Shown in pieces: positions 34,113-42,936 of a DNA stretch of 64,000 nt (positions are counted from its first letter, which is position 1; every line of letters begins with the position of its first letter). Under the pieces are notes generated by a model. The model had not been told where the DNA came from. It saw nothing but the letters and a program-made list of their open reading frames with translations, and made no database searches. The translations under genes and the position numbers were made by a program. The stretch spans positions 62,001-126,000 of the forward strand of contig NZ_LPNO01000024.1 of NCBI RefSeq assembly GCF_001952855.1, written 5' to 3'. Source of the stretch: Pseudomonas sp. ATCC PTA-122608. GTDB lineage: Bacteria > Pseudomonadota > Gammaproteobacteria > Pseudomonadales > Pseudomonadaceae.

Positions 34113-34545
34113 GTGAAACTCCTTGTGGTCAAAGCCTTTCATCCATGAATGCGTAGAAGCCCAAAATTAGATCCAAACACGCATCGACGTCGAAACACCT
34201 GACCGTGATAACAACTGATCCTGTTCGTCACAACGTTAGCCGCGTGCATAAAACTCATTGAAATAAATGGTATTAATACTTTCGCGAGTGCCGCGCAGGA
34301 CCCGGACGACATCCAATGAACGCGGAGCTGAACGCTCTGAGCCGCGCAAAAATTCAGATTTCACAATGTAAAAAAGCGCTCTAATAACGCGCTGTGTTAC
34401 CCCTGTAGGAGCGAGCTTGCTCGCGAAAAGCGCTAAGGCACCGCGTGTATTCACGCCAGTCAGCGTCATCGTTAATGACTTTCGCGTTCAAGCTCGCTCC
34501 TACAGTAAAACCTGTTGATTCAGCAAAACGATCCTGGAGTCCCCA
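34113..34545. other. 433-bp intergenic region between the divergent autotransporter and KefB/C-type genes
   Basis: Contains the REP doublet at 34403-34505, an AT-rich stretch near 34255-34285 with the palindrome GTATTAATAC (34270-34279), and presumably the two divergent promoters. The AAGGAG of the autotransporter lies at about 34119-34124. No further gene is seen. Confidence 0.6.
34403..34505. repeat. REP doublet (CTGTAGGAGCGAGC family)
   Basis: Arms CTGTAGGAGCGAGCTTG and CAAGCTCGCTCCTACAG are exact inverse copies about 70 bp apart. The next bases (CTCGCGAAAAG versus CTTTCGCGTT) are no longer symmetrical, so this copy is degenerating. Confidence 0.85.
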
Positions 34546-36354
34546 ATGCCCCATGAAGGCAACCTGTTACAAGCGGCGGTTGTATTCCTGTTCGCCGCCG
34601 TACTGACCGTGCCCTTGGCCAAGCGCCTGCAACTGGGCGCCGTGTTGGGTTACTTGCTGGCCGGCGTGATCATCGGCCCTTCGGTGCTGGGCCTGGTGGG
34701 CAACCCGCAAAGCGTCAGCCAGTTTTCCGAACTTGGGGTGGTGTTGCTGCTGTTCATCATCGGCCTGGAGTTGTCACCGAAGCGTTTGTGGGTGATGCGC
34801 AAGGCGGTGTTTGGCGTCGGCCTGGCGCAGGTATTGCTGACGGGCACGGTGATCGGCGTGGTAGCGCTGTTTGCGTTTGGCCAGTCATGGAACAGTGCGA
34901 TTGTGCTGGGCCTTGGCCTGGCACTCTCCTCCACCGCGTTTGGCCTGCAAAGCCTGGCCGAGCGCAAGGAGCTTAATCAGCCCCACGGGCGCCTGGCCTT
35001 TGCGATCCTGTTGTTCCAGGACATCGCGGCCATCCCGCTGATCGCCATGGTGCCGCTGCTCGCCGGCAGCGATCACCCCGCCACCACCTCCCAAGGCTTG
35101 CAGCACGGACTGGAAGTACTGGGCAGCATCGCCGTGGTGATTATCGGCGGACGCTATCTGCTGCGGCCGGTGTTTCGCATCGTGGCCAAGACCGGCCTGC
35201 GGGAAGTGTCCACCGCTACCGCGTTGCTGGTGGTAATTGGCACGGCATGGCTGATGGAGTTGGTGGGCGTGTCCATGGCCCTCGGCGCCTTCCTCGCCGG
35301 GCTGCTGCTGGCAGACTCCGAATACCGACACGAACTCGAATCGCAGATCGAACCGTTCAAGGGCCTGCTGCTGGGCCTGTTTTTTATCAGCGTGGGCATG
35401 GGCGCCAATATCAGCCTGTTGTTCAGTGCGCCGGTGATCGTGCTCGGCCTGACCTTGCTGCTGATCGCCATCAAGTTGCCGTTACTGTTTTGCGTAGGCC
35501 GTCTGGCCGGTGACCTGAACCGTGAAAGCGCGCTGCGCCTGGGTGTGGTGCTGGCAGCCGGCGGTGAATTTGCCTTCGTGGTGTTCAAGATCGGCCGCGA
35601 CCAGGGCCTGTTCGAACCGCACCTCTACGACATCCTGGTGCTGACCATTACCCTATCGATGGCCGTGACCCCGTTGCTGCTGTTGCTCTGCCCGAAACTG
35701 TTCAAGCCCAAGGTCAAGCCGGTGGAAGTGCCCGAGGAATACCGCGCCATCGAAAGCGATGCCCCCCGGGTGGTGATCGCCGGGATGGGCCGTATGGGAC
35801 AGATCGTGGCGCGGATCCTGCGGGCGCAAAACATCTCGTTTATCGCCCTCGACACCTCGGTGGAAACCATCGAGCTGACCCGCAGTTTCGGCGGCATGCC
35901 GGTGTTCTACGGCGACCCCCAGCGCCCGGAAATCCTCCACGCGGCGAAAGTCGACCAGGCTGAATTCTTTGTGATCGCCATGGACGACCCCGAAATCAAC
36001 ATCAAGACCGCCGAGCTGGTGCGCAGCCTCTACCCGCACATGAAGATCATCGCCCGCGCCCGTAACCGCCAACACGTGCATCGCCTGGTGGACCTCGACG
36101 CATCACCGGTGCGCGAAACATTTTACTCCAGCCTGGAAATGAGCCGTCGCACCCTCGTGGGCCTTGGCCTGACCCAAGCCCAGGCCGATGCGCGCATTAA
36201 CCGTTTCAAAAACCACGACCTGCAACTGCTGGCCGCCCAGCACGCGGTGTATGACGACGCGGCCAAGGTGATGCAGTCGGCCCAGGAAGCCCGGACGGAA
36301 TTGGCGCGGCTGTTTGAGATGGACCGACTCGAGGAAGAGTCCGACAAGGTGTAA
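34546..36354 (+). CDS. kefC: KefB/KefC-type CPA2 potassium/proton antiporter
   Basis: A 602-residue inner-membrane antiporter. About 12 helices fill residues 1-385 and include LLLFIIGLELSPKRLW and the exchanger motif LLFQDIAAIPL. A Rossmann RCK/TrkA-N domain follows, with VVIAGMGRMGQIVARIL at about residue 405, the site where Kef proteins bind glutathione adducts and nucleotides. Length equals E. coli KefB/KefC. Assignment between kefB and kefC is arbitrary, and no kefF/kefG accessory gene is adjacent. GGAG precedes the ATG. Confidence 0.88.
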   Translation: MPHEGNLLQAAVVFLFAAVLTVPLAKRLQLGAVLGYLLAGVIIGPSVLGLVGNPQSVSQFSELGVVLLLFIIGLELSPKRLWVMRKAVFGVGLAQVLLTGTVIGVVALFAFGQSWNSAIVLGLGLALSSTAFGLQSLAERKELNQPHGRLAFAILLFQDIAAIPLIAMVPLLAGSDHPATTSQGLQHGLEVLGSIAVVIIGGRYLLRPVFRIVAKTGLREVSTATALLVVIGTAWLMELVGVSMALGAFLAGLLLADSEYRHELESQIEPFKGLLLGLFFISVGMGANISLLFSAPVIVLGLTLLLIAIKLPLLFCVGRLAGDLNRESALRLGVVLAAGGEFAFVVFKIGRDQGLFEPHLYDILVLTITLSMAVTPLLLLLCPKLFKPKVKPVEVPEEYRAIESDAPRVVIAGMGRMGQIVARILRAQNISFIALDTSVETIELTRSFGGMPVFYGDPQRPEILHAAKVDQAEFFVIAMDDPEINIKTAELVRSLYPHMKIIARARNRQHVHRLVDLDASPVRETFYSSLEMSRRTLVGLGLTQAQADARINRFKNHDLQLLAAQHAVYDDAAKVMQSAQEARTELARLFEMDRLEEESDKV

Positions 36355-36426
36355 GGATGGAGATGAACGATCTAGCGAAAATTCTGACAGAATACGGCGC
36401 AATTTCGTTCATCCCTGGAGAGCTTC

Positions 36427-37005
36427 ATGGCCACCCTCAGCAAGACCGCAGCCCTCTTGGCCCTCGCACTGGCCGCCGGCTTCGGCGCCAGCCAAGTCCT
36501 CGCCGCCAGCAAGCCTGCGGCGCAGAAAACCGCCACCCAGACCATCTCTACCCTGGACGGCAAGTTCAGCTTCAACCTGCCCAAGTCCTACCTGGCCGAC
36601 CCGTTGCCGGCCGGTGATGCCGAACACGGCACGGCGGGCGCCAGCGGCACGATGTACAGCGACCAGGCCACCAAAAGCGTGATTTTTGTGGTCGAGAAAC
36701 CGAGTGTCGCCGGCCTGATCAAGGACAACGACCCGCAGTTCCTCGACGGCGCCGTGGCGGACTTCGTCAAGGAACAAAGCGCGGCCCTGCCGGACTTCAA
36801 GAAAGGCGCCGAGAAGAAACTCACCGTCAAGGGCCTGGCCCTGCGCCAGGTCGACAGCACCGCAACCATGGGCGGAGGCAAGACGCTGAGCTCCACCTTC
36901 CTGACGGGCTCCGGCAGCCACCAGTTGGTGGTGCAGGCGATTTCCCGGGCGGATGATGAAGCCGGTCATGCACTGTTGGTGAAGCAGATTATTGGCGGTA
37001 AGTAA
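36427..37005 (+). CDS. DcrB-like periplasmic protein of unknown function
   Basis: A 192-residue exported protein with an Ala-rich signal peptide (cleavage after SQVLA) and one compact alpha/beta domain (LDGKFSFNLPKSYLADPLP...). It has the look of the DcrB/PsbP-like fold found in Pseudomonas periplasmic proteins. GGAG lies nine bases upstream of ATG. It follows the antiporter gene by 72 bp and may be co-transcribed. No enzymatic motif is evident. Confidence 0.75.
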   Translation: MATLSKTAALLALALAAGFGASQVLAASKPAAQKTATQTISTLDGKFSFNLPKSYLADPLPAGDAEHGTAGASGTMYSDQATKSVIFVVEKPSVAGLIKDNDPQFLDGAVADFVKEQSAALPDFKKGAEKKLTVKGLALRQVDSTATMGGGKTLSSTFLTGSGSHQLVVQAISRADDEAGHALLVKQIIGGK

Positions 37006-37033
37006 CCCGATTTACCTGACAATGAAAATCCAA

Positions 37034-37123
37034 TGTGGGAGCGGGCTTGCTCGCGAATGCGGTGGGTCAGTTAATACATGTGCTGACTGAAACACCGCTT
37101 TCGCGAGCAAGCCCGCTCCCACA
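37034..37123. repeat. REP doublet (TGTGGGAGCGGGC family)
   Basis: Arms TGTGGGAGCGGGCTTGCTCG and the exact complement, about 42 bp apart, between the convergent DcrB-like and esterase genes. Confidence 0.92.
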
Positions 37124-37149
37124 TTTTGACCGCGTTCACATCGCTGGAC

Positions 37150-37875
37150 TCAGTGCAGGCTCTTCTCCAGCCACTGCTTCAAGTCCAGTAACTCCGCTTC
37201 ACCGACGGTATGAATCATCCCCGGGTAGCCGTGGAATTCCGGGGTGAGGCCAATCCCCTGCAACACCTCGTTGGCCCGCGTTGCCGAGTAGTAAGGCAGC
37301 GCCTGGTCCAGCGTCCCGTGCCCAATGAAAATCGCCAGCTTGCCCAGTCGCGCGTCCGGCTTGAGTTCGGCCTTGAGTACCGGCAGCAGGCTGCCGCTCA
37401 ACGCCGCAATCCCGCGCAGGGTTTCGGGATGCCTTAACCCGACCTCGTACGACATGATCGCGCCCTGGCTGAACCCCACCAGAAACACCCGCTCACTTTG
37501 GGTGTGGTACTTGGTGGTGGCCTTTGCGACGAAGTCTTCGATCAGCTTGGCGCTGCTCTGCAAATCGGCGGTCTCGCCATCAAAATCGCCATCGCCCGGC
37601 TTCTTGCGAAACCAGCGATAACCACCGCCCTCCACCGGCATCGGTGCCCGTGCAGACAGGTAGGTCCAGGTCGACGGCAAGCGGTCCTTGAGCCCGAACA
37701 AGTCGGCCTCGTCACTGCCATAACCATGCAGGAAGATCACCAGCGGCTCGTTGCGTGCATCGCTTTGGGTCTGTTCCAGGTAAGGCAGGGGCAAGTCCGT
37801 GAGCAATTCGTCTTCGGCATGGGCAGCGCTGGCGAACAGCGCCACTGTCAGGGCGATCAGTTTGAGCATGGGCAT
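37150..37875 (-). CDS. Exported phospholipase/carboxylesterase-family hydrolase
   Basis: A 241-residue alpha/beta hydrolase with a signal peptide (cleavage after SAAHA), so it is periplasmic or secreted. The oxyanion segment is LVIFLHGYGSDEADLFG; the nucleophile serine is in VGFSQGAIMSYE; the acid is in GTLDQALPY and the histidine in MIHTVGEAE. Starts at 37875 (MPMLKL) or 37869 are both possible; TTG at 37878 is unlikely. The gene starts 7 bp after cobF ends, so they may share a transcript. Confidence 0.87.
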   Translation of the reverse strand: MPMLKLIALTVALFASAAHAEDELLTDLPLPYLEQTQSDARNEPLVIFLHGYGSDEADLFGLKDRLPSTWTYLSARAPMPVEGGGYRWFRKKPGDGDFDGETADLQSSAKLIEDFVAKATTKYHTQSERVFLVGFSQGAIMSYEVGLRHPETLRGIAALSGSLLPVLKAELKPDARLGKLAIFIGHGTLDQALPYYSATRANEVLQGIGLTPEFHGYPGMIHTVGEAELLDLKQWLEKSLH

Positions 37876-37881
37876 CAACCT

Positions 37882-38637
37882 TCAGGGTTTGCGCAACAAA
37901 TAGGTATCCATGATCCAGCCATTGGCCTGGCGCGCCGCCTTGCGCACGCGTTCAATCTCTTCGGCCACCTCGGCCACCTTGCCGCTGATCAGGATTTCGT
38001 CCGGTGTGCCCAGGTAGGCGCCCCAGTAAATATCCAGGTCCTGGTCGGCCACGGTGCGGTAGGAATCTTCGGCGTCGAGCATGACAACCAGGGTGTCGGC
38101 ATCACTCGCCTGCCCCGCTGCCAAGCGACGCCCGGTGGTGATTTCGATGGAGCGGCCAATGCGGTTCAACGGCACTTTATGCTGGGCCGCCAAGGCCTGG
38201 ACGCTGGTGATCCCGGGGATCACTTCAAACTCGAACTCGCAGCTGCCGCTGGCCAGAATCGCCTGCAGGATACGGATGGTGCTGTCGTACAGCGCCGGGT
38301 CGCCCCAAGCCAGGAATGCACCGACTTCGCCGTCGGCCATTTCTTCATTGATCATCCGCTCGAAGGTCTGTTGCTTGTCGCGGTTCAAATCCTTTACGGC
38401 GGTGGTGTAGTCGATGTCGCCACGCACCCGCTCAGGGCAATCGGCCTCGACAAAGCGGTAGGCGTGGTCGGTGATGTAGGTCTCGCAGATTTCCCGGCGC
38501 AGGTCGATCAGCTTGTCCTTGCTCTGGCCCTTGTCCATCAGGAAAAACACGTCGGTGCGGTTGAGCGCCTTGACCGCCTGCATCGTGATGTAGTCGGGGT
38601 TGCCGGCGCCAATGCCGATGATCAGGATGCGTTTCAT
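37882..38637 (-). CDS. cobF: Precorrin-6A synthase (deacetylating)
   Basis: A 251-residue SAM-dependent methyltransferase of the aerobic cobalamin pathway. It methylates C1 of precorrin-5 with loss of acetate to give precorrin-6A. The N-terminal GIGAGNPDYITMQAVKALN motif and EVIPGITSVQALAA are those of CobF/CbiE-type enzymes. The ATG at 38637 gives the family length. No other corrin-ring gene lies in the window, so cobF is separated from the rest, as often in Pseudomonas. The upstream histidine phosphatase may belong to the same operon. Confidence 0.93.
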   Translation of the reverse strand: MKRILIIGIGAGNPDYITMQAVKALNRTDVFFLMDKGQSKDKLIDLRREICETYITDHAYRFVEADCPERVRGDIDYTTAVKDLNRDKQQTFERMINEEMADGEVGAFLAWGDPALYDSTIRILQAILASGSCEFEFEVIPGITSVQALAAQHKVPLNRIGRSIEITTGRRLAAGQASDADTLVVMLDAEDSYRTVADQDLDIYWGAYLGTPDEILISGKVAEVAEEIERVRKAARQANGWIMDTYLLRKP

Positions 38638-38695
38638 GGGAAAGTCTTCATGGGTGTTCTCGGTGCGGGGAGCGGATTTTGCCATGTTCGGGGCG

Positions 38696-39259
38696 TCAGG
38701 CGTGAGTTTCCAGGCGCAGGCGCCAACGGCCGTTGAACCGCAGCTCGGTGGATGAGAGCGGCTCCACGTCGATCAGGTTGAACATCGAGGGCGGCAATTG
38801 CATGACGTGCAGCAGCGCCGCGCGGATAACGAAGGGATGGGTGACGGCCAGCACATGCCCCGGCGTTTGCTCAAGGGACTGCAACCACTGCCCTACCCGC
38901 TCACACAACTGCACCACCGATTCGCCGCCGTGGGGCGCGCAGGTGCTGTCGTTCAACCAGGCCTGGAGCGCTTCGGGCTCGGCCTGTTGAACCTCATCGA
39001 TCGCCAACCCTTGCCAGCGGCCGAAATCACAATCGCGCAGGGCTGTTTCAACTGAAGCCTCGGCGGCAAACAGGGTCGCCGTCTGCCGGGTTCGCGTCTC
39101 TGGGCCACACAGTACAAGGGGCGCACGCTTGAAACGCTGCGCCTGGGACAACGCCGCCTGCTGCCAGTCCATCTCCACCGACTCATCCAGCGCAAAGCGT
39201 GCACATTTCTGGGCACGGGTGCTGGCGTGGGAAATCAGGGTCAACCGGGTGGCCTGCAT
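38696..39259 (-). CDS. Histidine phosphatase superfamily protein
   Basis: A 187-residue phosphoglycerate-mutase-like phosphatase. The catalytic histidine occurs in LISHAST, where the usual RHG is replaced by SHA, so the arginine that contacts phosphate is missing at its normal place. The second histidine is retained in AVTHPFVIRAAL, and the CDFGRWQG segment is typical. Position upstream of cobF (59-bp gap) suggests a link to cobalamin metabolism, for example as a CobC-like enzyme; this is uncertain because of the altered motif. Confidence 0.8.
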   Translation of the reverse strand: MQATRLTLISHASTRAQKCARFALDESVEMDWQQAALSQAQRFKRAPLVLCGPETRTRQTATLFAAEASVETALRDCDFGRWQGLAIDEVQQAEPEALQAWLNDSTCAPHGGESVVQLCERVGQWLQSLEQTPGHVLAVTHPFVIRAALLHVMQLPPSMFNLIDVEPLSSTELRFNGRWRLRLETHA

Positions 39260-39315
39260 GACAAATCGCTCTGGCGAAGATAGTTCAATATCTTACAACG
39301 ATCCGCACACAGGAA

Positions 39316-39349
39316 GCCGGTAGCCGCCGACAGATCGGCGGCGACCGGC
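39316..39349 (-). terminator. Strong hairpin after the DUF4865 gene (terminator-like, no T tract)
   Basis: GCCGGT-A-GCCGCCGA, loop CAGA, TCGGCGGC-G-ACCGGC: a 14-bp stem with one A/G mismatch, 3 bp beyond the stop codon of the minus-strand gene. A run of T is absent, so termination would need Rho, or the hairpin protects the 3' end. Confidence 0.5.
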
Positions 39350-39351
39350 AT

Positions 39352-39906
39352 TCACACCCCTGGCCGCGCCAGGTAGAACACCTCATAGCCGTTGCCCGGG
39401 CGGTTCACATCCAGCGCCTTGCCCGACAAGGTAATCCGCACCAGCTTCCACGCCTGCACATCCAGCGCCAGAAACACCGCAAAGTTATCGCTGGTGTCTG
39501 CAATCTGCTGATTGCGGGCTTTTTCGGTGGCGAGGATTTGCCCACGGTCCGCGCTTGGCTCCAGCGCCCACTCTTCCCGGTACAGGCTCAAAGCGGTTTG
39601 CGCCGGACCTCGCTGCACATCCAGCGGTAACCAGGACTCAATGTGCGGCCGGCCAAAACTGTCGAGGACCTTCTGAAAACGCTCGCCGAGTAAAAAGTCT
39701 GCGGCCTGCAAAGGATCCGACCACAGGTAAACCGACGAATACAGGTTGCCCACGCCCGGCCCCTGCCCCCGTTCCTGAGCGATAAACGCCTTGAACAGCA
39801 AACCCTCGGTGTGATCCCACTGCGGCCCCAACCGGGCGGCGCGCTCGCGGATGACACCCATGTCGTAATCAGCTGGCAAGCGGTGTGAATACTGTTTGGC
39901 AAACAT
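39352..39906 (-). CDS. DUF4865 family protein
   Basis: A 184-residue soluble protein I recognise as DUF4865 (MFAKQYSHRLPADYDMGVIRERAA, then LYSSVYLWSDP). This family of unknown function is usually next to LysR regulators. AGGAG sits seven bases before the ATG at 39906. It is divergent from a LysR gene with a 92-bp gap containing a candidate operator, so it is probably that regulator's target. Possible dimeric alpha-beta barrel fold; function unknown. Confidence 0.82.
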   Translation of the reverse strand: MFAKQYSHRLPADYDMGVIRERAARLGPQWDHTEGLLFKAFIAQERGQGPGVGNLYSSVYLWSDPLQAADFLLGERFQKVLDSFGRPHIESWLPLDVQRGPAQTALSLYREEWALEPSADRGQILATEKARNQQIADTSDNFAVFLALDVQAWKLVRITLSGKALDVNRPGNGYEVFYLARPGV

Positions 39907-39965
39907 CATGGCGCTCCTGTTCAGATGAGTGGACAGCTTGTGCCGGGCCCATGATTTCAGCAAGA

Positions 39966-39988
39966 TATCACCAGATATAGGTGTGATA
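39966..39988. promoter_or_regulatory. Inverted repeat in the LysR/DUF4865 intergenic region
   Basis: TATCAC (39966-39971) and GTGATA (39983-39988) with an 11-bp centre, ending 10 bp before the LysR start. The site would allow autorepression plus activation of the divergent gene. Confidence 0.45.
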
Positions 39989-39998
39989 AGGAACTGAA

Positions 39999-40865
39999 AT
40001 GACCGACACCCTCAAGCCGCTGGATATCGACACCGTGCACGCCTTTGTACTGGTGGCCGACTTCGCCAGTTTCACCCGTGCAGCCCAGGCCCTTGACACG
40101 TCACAGGCGGCCATCAGCCTCAAGCTCAAGCGCCTGGAAGAGCGCCTCGGTTACCGCCTGCTGGTGCGCACGCCACGGCATGTGCGGCTGTCGCCCCAGG
40201 GCGAACAGTTCATCGTTGCCGCCCGCGCGTTGCTCAATGCCCACGAACGGGCATTGGGTGACATGGGCAACAGCGCACCACGAAGGCTGGTGATCGGCAT
40301 CAGCGACCATGTGGCCGGGCCCGACCTGCCGCTGTGGCTCAGCCGCCTGGCAGCGTACGACCCACTGGTGATTCTGGAGGTGCGGATTGCCTCGTCCCGG
40401 GACTTGGTGGCTGCGTTCGACCGCAATGAACTGGACGCGGTGATCGTGCGCAACGAGGGCGACCGCCAGGACGGCGAAGTATTGGTGGTTGAACGCTTTG
40501 GCTGGTTCGCCGCACCGACCTGGCAGCACACGCCCGGCACGCCGTTGCGCATGGCAACCATGGCCTCGCCCTGCGGCGTGCGACAGTTGGCGGTGCGGGC
40601 GTTGGATGAAGCGCGGATTGACTGGACCGAAGTGTTTGTCGGCGGCGGCGTGATGGCCGTCGGTGCGGCCGTCAGCGCCGGCCTGGGCGTTGCAGCGCTG
40701 GCTCGGCGGGTTGCTCCGGCGGGCGCTGTGGACGTGAGTGAACAGTACGGACTACCGGCGTTGCCCGTCAGTGAAATCGTGCTGCACAGCCGGATCAGCG
40801 ATGGCCGCTCCCGTGAGACATTGCGGGCCTTGAGTGCAACCTTCAGAGGGGTTCTGGAGCGTTAG
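39999..40865 (+). CDS. LysR-type transcriptional regulator
   Basis: A 288-residue LysR protein with helix-turn-helix FVLVADFASFTRAAQALDTSQAAISLKLKRLEERLG at residues 11-46 and an effector domain beginning RRLVIGISDHVAGPDLPLWL. AAGGA precedes the ATG. It is divergent from the DUF4865 gene, a recurrent pairing. Its last 23 bp overlap the convergent EIIC-EAL gene. Confidence 0.9.
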   Translation: MTDTLKPLDIDTVHAFVLVADFASFTRAAQALDTSQAAISLKLKRLEERLGYRLLVRTPRHVRLSPQGEQFIVAARALLNAHERALGDMGNSAPRRLVIGISDHVAGPDLPLWLSRLAAYDPLVILEVRIASSRDLVAAFDRNELDAVIVRNEGDRQDGEVLVVERFGWFAAPTWQHTPGTPLRMATMASPCGVRQLAVRALDEARIDWTEVFVGGGVMAVGAAVSAGLGVAALARRVAPAGAVDVSEQYGLPALPVSEIVLHSRISDGRSRETLRALSATFRGVLER

Positions 40866-42936
40866 GTTGCATCTGCGCATAGCGCCCGCGCACAAACCGC
40901 TCCAGCTCGTCTCCCGGCAGCGCCTTGCTGAAATACCAGCCCTGGATAATCAACTCCGAGCCCGACTGCAAAAACGCCAGTTGCTCGGCGGTTTCCACGC
41001 CCTCGACCACCACCCCGAGGTTCAACGCCTCACAGAACCTCAACATCCCGGTCAGCACCTGAGCGCCCTTTGGATCATGTTGGGCCACCACGAAACTGCG
41101 ATCGATCTTGATGAAATCCACCGGAAACTGATGCAGATAACTCAGCGCCGAAAACCCGGTGCCGAAATCGTCGAGGTACACCTTGGCGCCGATCGCCTGC
41201 AGCTTCTCGATCATCTGCCGGGCGCCCTGGATATCCCCCACCAATGCATCCTCGGTGATCTCCACCGACACCTGCCCATGGGCCTGGGCCAGTATCTCCA
41301 CCAGCCGGTCACCATAGGCCGGGGTGGTGAGCGTGGCGCTGGAGATATTGATTGTCATCGGTAACCTGAAACCGACCTTCCGCCACTTCTGGTACTGGCG
41401 CACAGCCTGGGACGCCACCCACACATCCACATCGGGCATCAACCTGGCATTGGCCAGCCATTGCAGGAACTCCCAGGGCGAATGCACCGTGCCCTCGGCA
41501 TCCCGTGCGCGCATCAACGCTTCACAACCGGTGCATAGCCCGGTCCGGGTAGAAATCTGCGGTTGGAATTCAAGGTAAAACTCATAGTCGCTGATCTGCT
41601 GGATATGGCTCAACTCGCTGACCTGGCGCGCCTGGGCCTTGTGGGAAGCCATTACCGGATCCAGCTCCAGCAAGCGGCCCTTTTCTTCCAGGCCGCGAAA
41701 GGTCATGTCCAGCGACTTCAAATACACCGTGCCGCCTTCCGTGGCCTGGCGATTGATCGCCCGCACATAGGGTGCATAAATCAGCATGCCAACCCCCAGC
41801 AACACCACCTGCAGCAACACCGCCGCGAGGTCGCCATGGGTGCTCAAATAGGCGTTGAGCAACACCGGCGCGGTAAACGGCACACTCACCACCGCAGGCG
41901 AGACCCAGCCAATCTGCACCACCATCAGCGCCAGCATCGCGTTGAACGCCGGCACCACCAGAAAAGGAATGAACAGACGCGGATTGAGAATGATCGGCAA
42001 GCCAAACAACAACACTTCACTGACATTGAACAGCGACAGCGGCAAGCTGGCCATCGCCACCAATCGCATCGACCGGCTCTTGGAAAACAGCAGGATCGCG
42101 AGCAGCAGGCACAACGCGCCACCCGAGCCGCCGATAAACGCGAAGCTGCCCAGCAAGCCGCCGTTCAGTAGATATTTGACCGGTTCGCCTGCCGCCAGCG
42201 CCGCGTTATTGAGCGCGACAGCCTGATCCAGTACGTCAAACAACGGCTGCATGGCGTAGACACCATGGATCCCAAAAAACCACAGCAGCGAATTCATCAG
42301 GGTTACAAACAAGCCGCTGCCATAGGGCGTTTCCAGCGCATCGAGCACCTGCGGCCCCTGAAGCTGCGCCACCTGCGGAATCTGCAACAGCAACGACAGC
42401 AGGAGCACCAGCCCGAGCGCGGTGATCGCACCCGGCACCACCATATTGATGGTGCCCTTGAGGTTGTGCCCCACCAGGTCTTCGTTGATCAACCGGGTCC
42501 AGCGACGCCGATGCAGCCAGGCGATGGCGGGCACGTTGATCAACGGCGAGGCGATGGCGATGAACAACACGAAGGTCGCTGAGGCACGGGGGAAATCCCG
42601 CAGCACAAACGTGGCGATCACCACATGGGCCAGGCACAGGAACGCCACCGGTAGCTGCGGCAGGCGGTGCTGAATCGCAAGCATGTAACCGATGGAGGCG
42701 GCCACCAGCAGCGGGATCACCGAGCTGATCTGGCTGTGCAGCCCCGCGAGCAAGGCCACCACCTGAGGGTCGAAACCCAGCACACGAGCGCATTCAGACA
42801 GGATCAGGAACCCGGCCGACACCAGCAGACATGGCAGGATCCACAACAATCCCTCACGAATGGCCCGCAACGACTCGGTGCTGGCCAAGGCCGTCAGCCG
42901 TTGGGTGAAGAAAAGCTTGAACAGCGTTTGCGCCAT
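40843..42936 (-). CDS. PTS EIIC membrane domain fused to a c-di-GMP phosphodiesterase (EAL) domain
   Basis: A 697-residue fusion. Residues about 20-410 are a multi-helix PTS EIIC domain of the lactose/cellobiose-like family (AFIGGSGGALCLLLAILLFSK, SLFNVSEVLLFGLPIILNP). Residues about 450-690 are an EAL domain with all key residues: the EAL in CEALMRARD, N in NISSATL, E in EITEDAL, DD in YLDDFGTGFSAL, K in IKIDRSF and E in VVEGVETAEQL. It should hydrolyse c-di-GMP. No EIIA, EIIB or sugar catabolic genes are nearby, so the EIIC domain probably senses a ligand rather than transporting. Start ATG 42936. Confidence 0.9.
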   Translation of the reverse strand: MAQTLFKLFFTQRLTALASTESLRAIREGLLWILPCLLVSAGFLILSECARVLGFDPQVVALLAGLHSQISSVIPLLVAASIGYMLAIQHRLPQLPVAFLCLAHVVIATFVLRDFPRASATFVLFIAIASPLINVPAIAWLHRRRWTRLINEDLVGHNLKGTINMVVPGAITALGLVLLLSLLLQIPQVAQLQGPQVLDALETPYGSGLFVTLMNSLLWFFGIHGVYAMQPLFDVLDQAVALNNAALAAGEPVKYLLNGGLLGSFAFIGGSGGALCLLLAILLFSKSRSMRLVAMASLPLSLFNVSEVLLFGLPIILNPRLFIPFLVVPAFNAMLALMVVQIGWVSPAVVSVPFTAPVLLNAYLSTHGDLAAVLLQVVLLGVGMLIYAPYVRAINRQATEGGTVYLKSLDMTFRGLEEKGRLLELDPVMASHKAQARQVSELSHIQQISDYEFYLEFQPQISTRTGLCTGCEALMRARDAEGTVHSPWEFLQWLANARLMPDVDVWVASQAVRQYQKWRKVGFRLPMTINISSATLTTPAYGDRLVEILAQAHGQVSVEITEDALVGDIQGARQMIEKLQAIGAKVYLDDFGTGFSALSYLHQFPVDFIKIDRSFVVAQHDPKGAQVLTGMLRFCEALNLGVVVEGVETAEQLAFLQSGSELIIQGWYFSKALPGDELERFVRGRYAQMQPNAPEPL

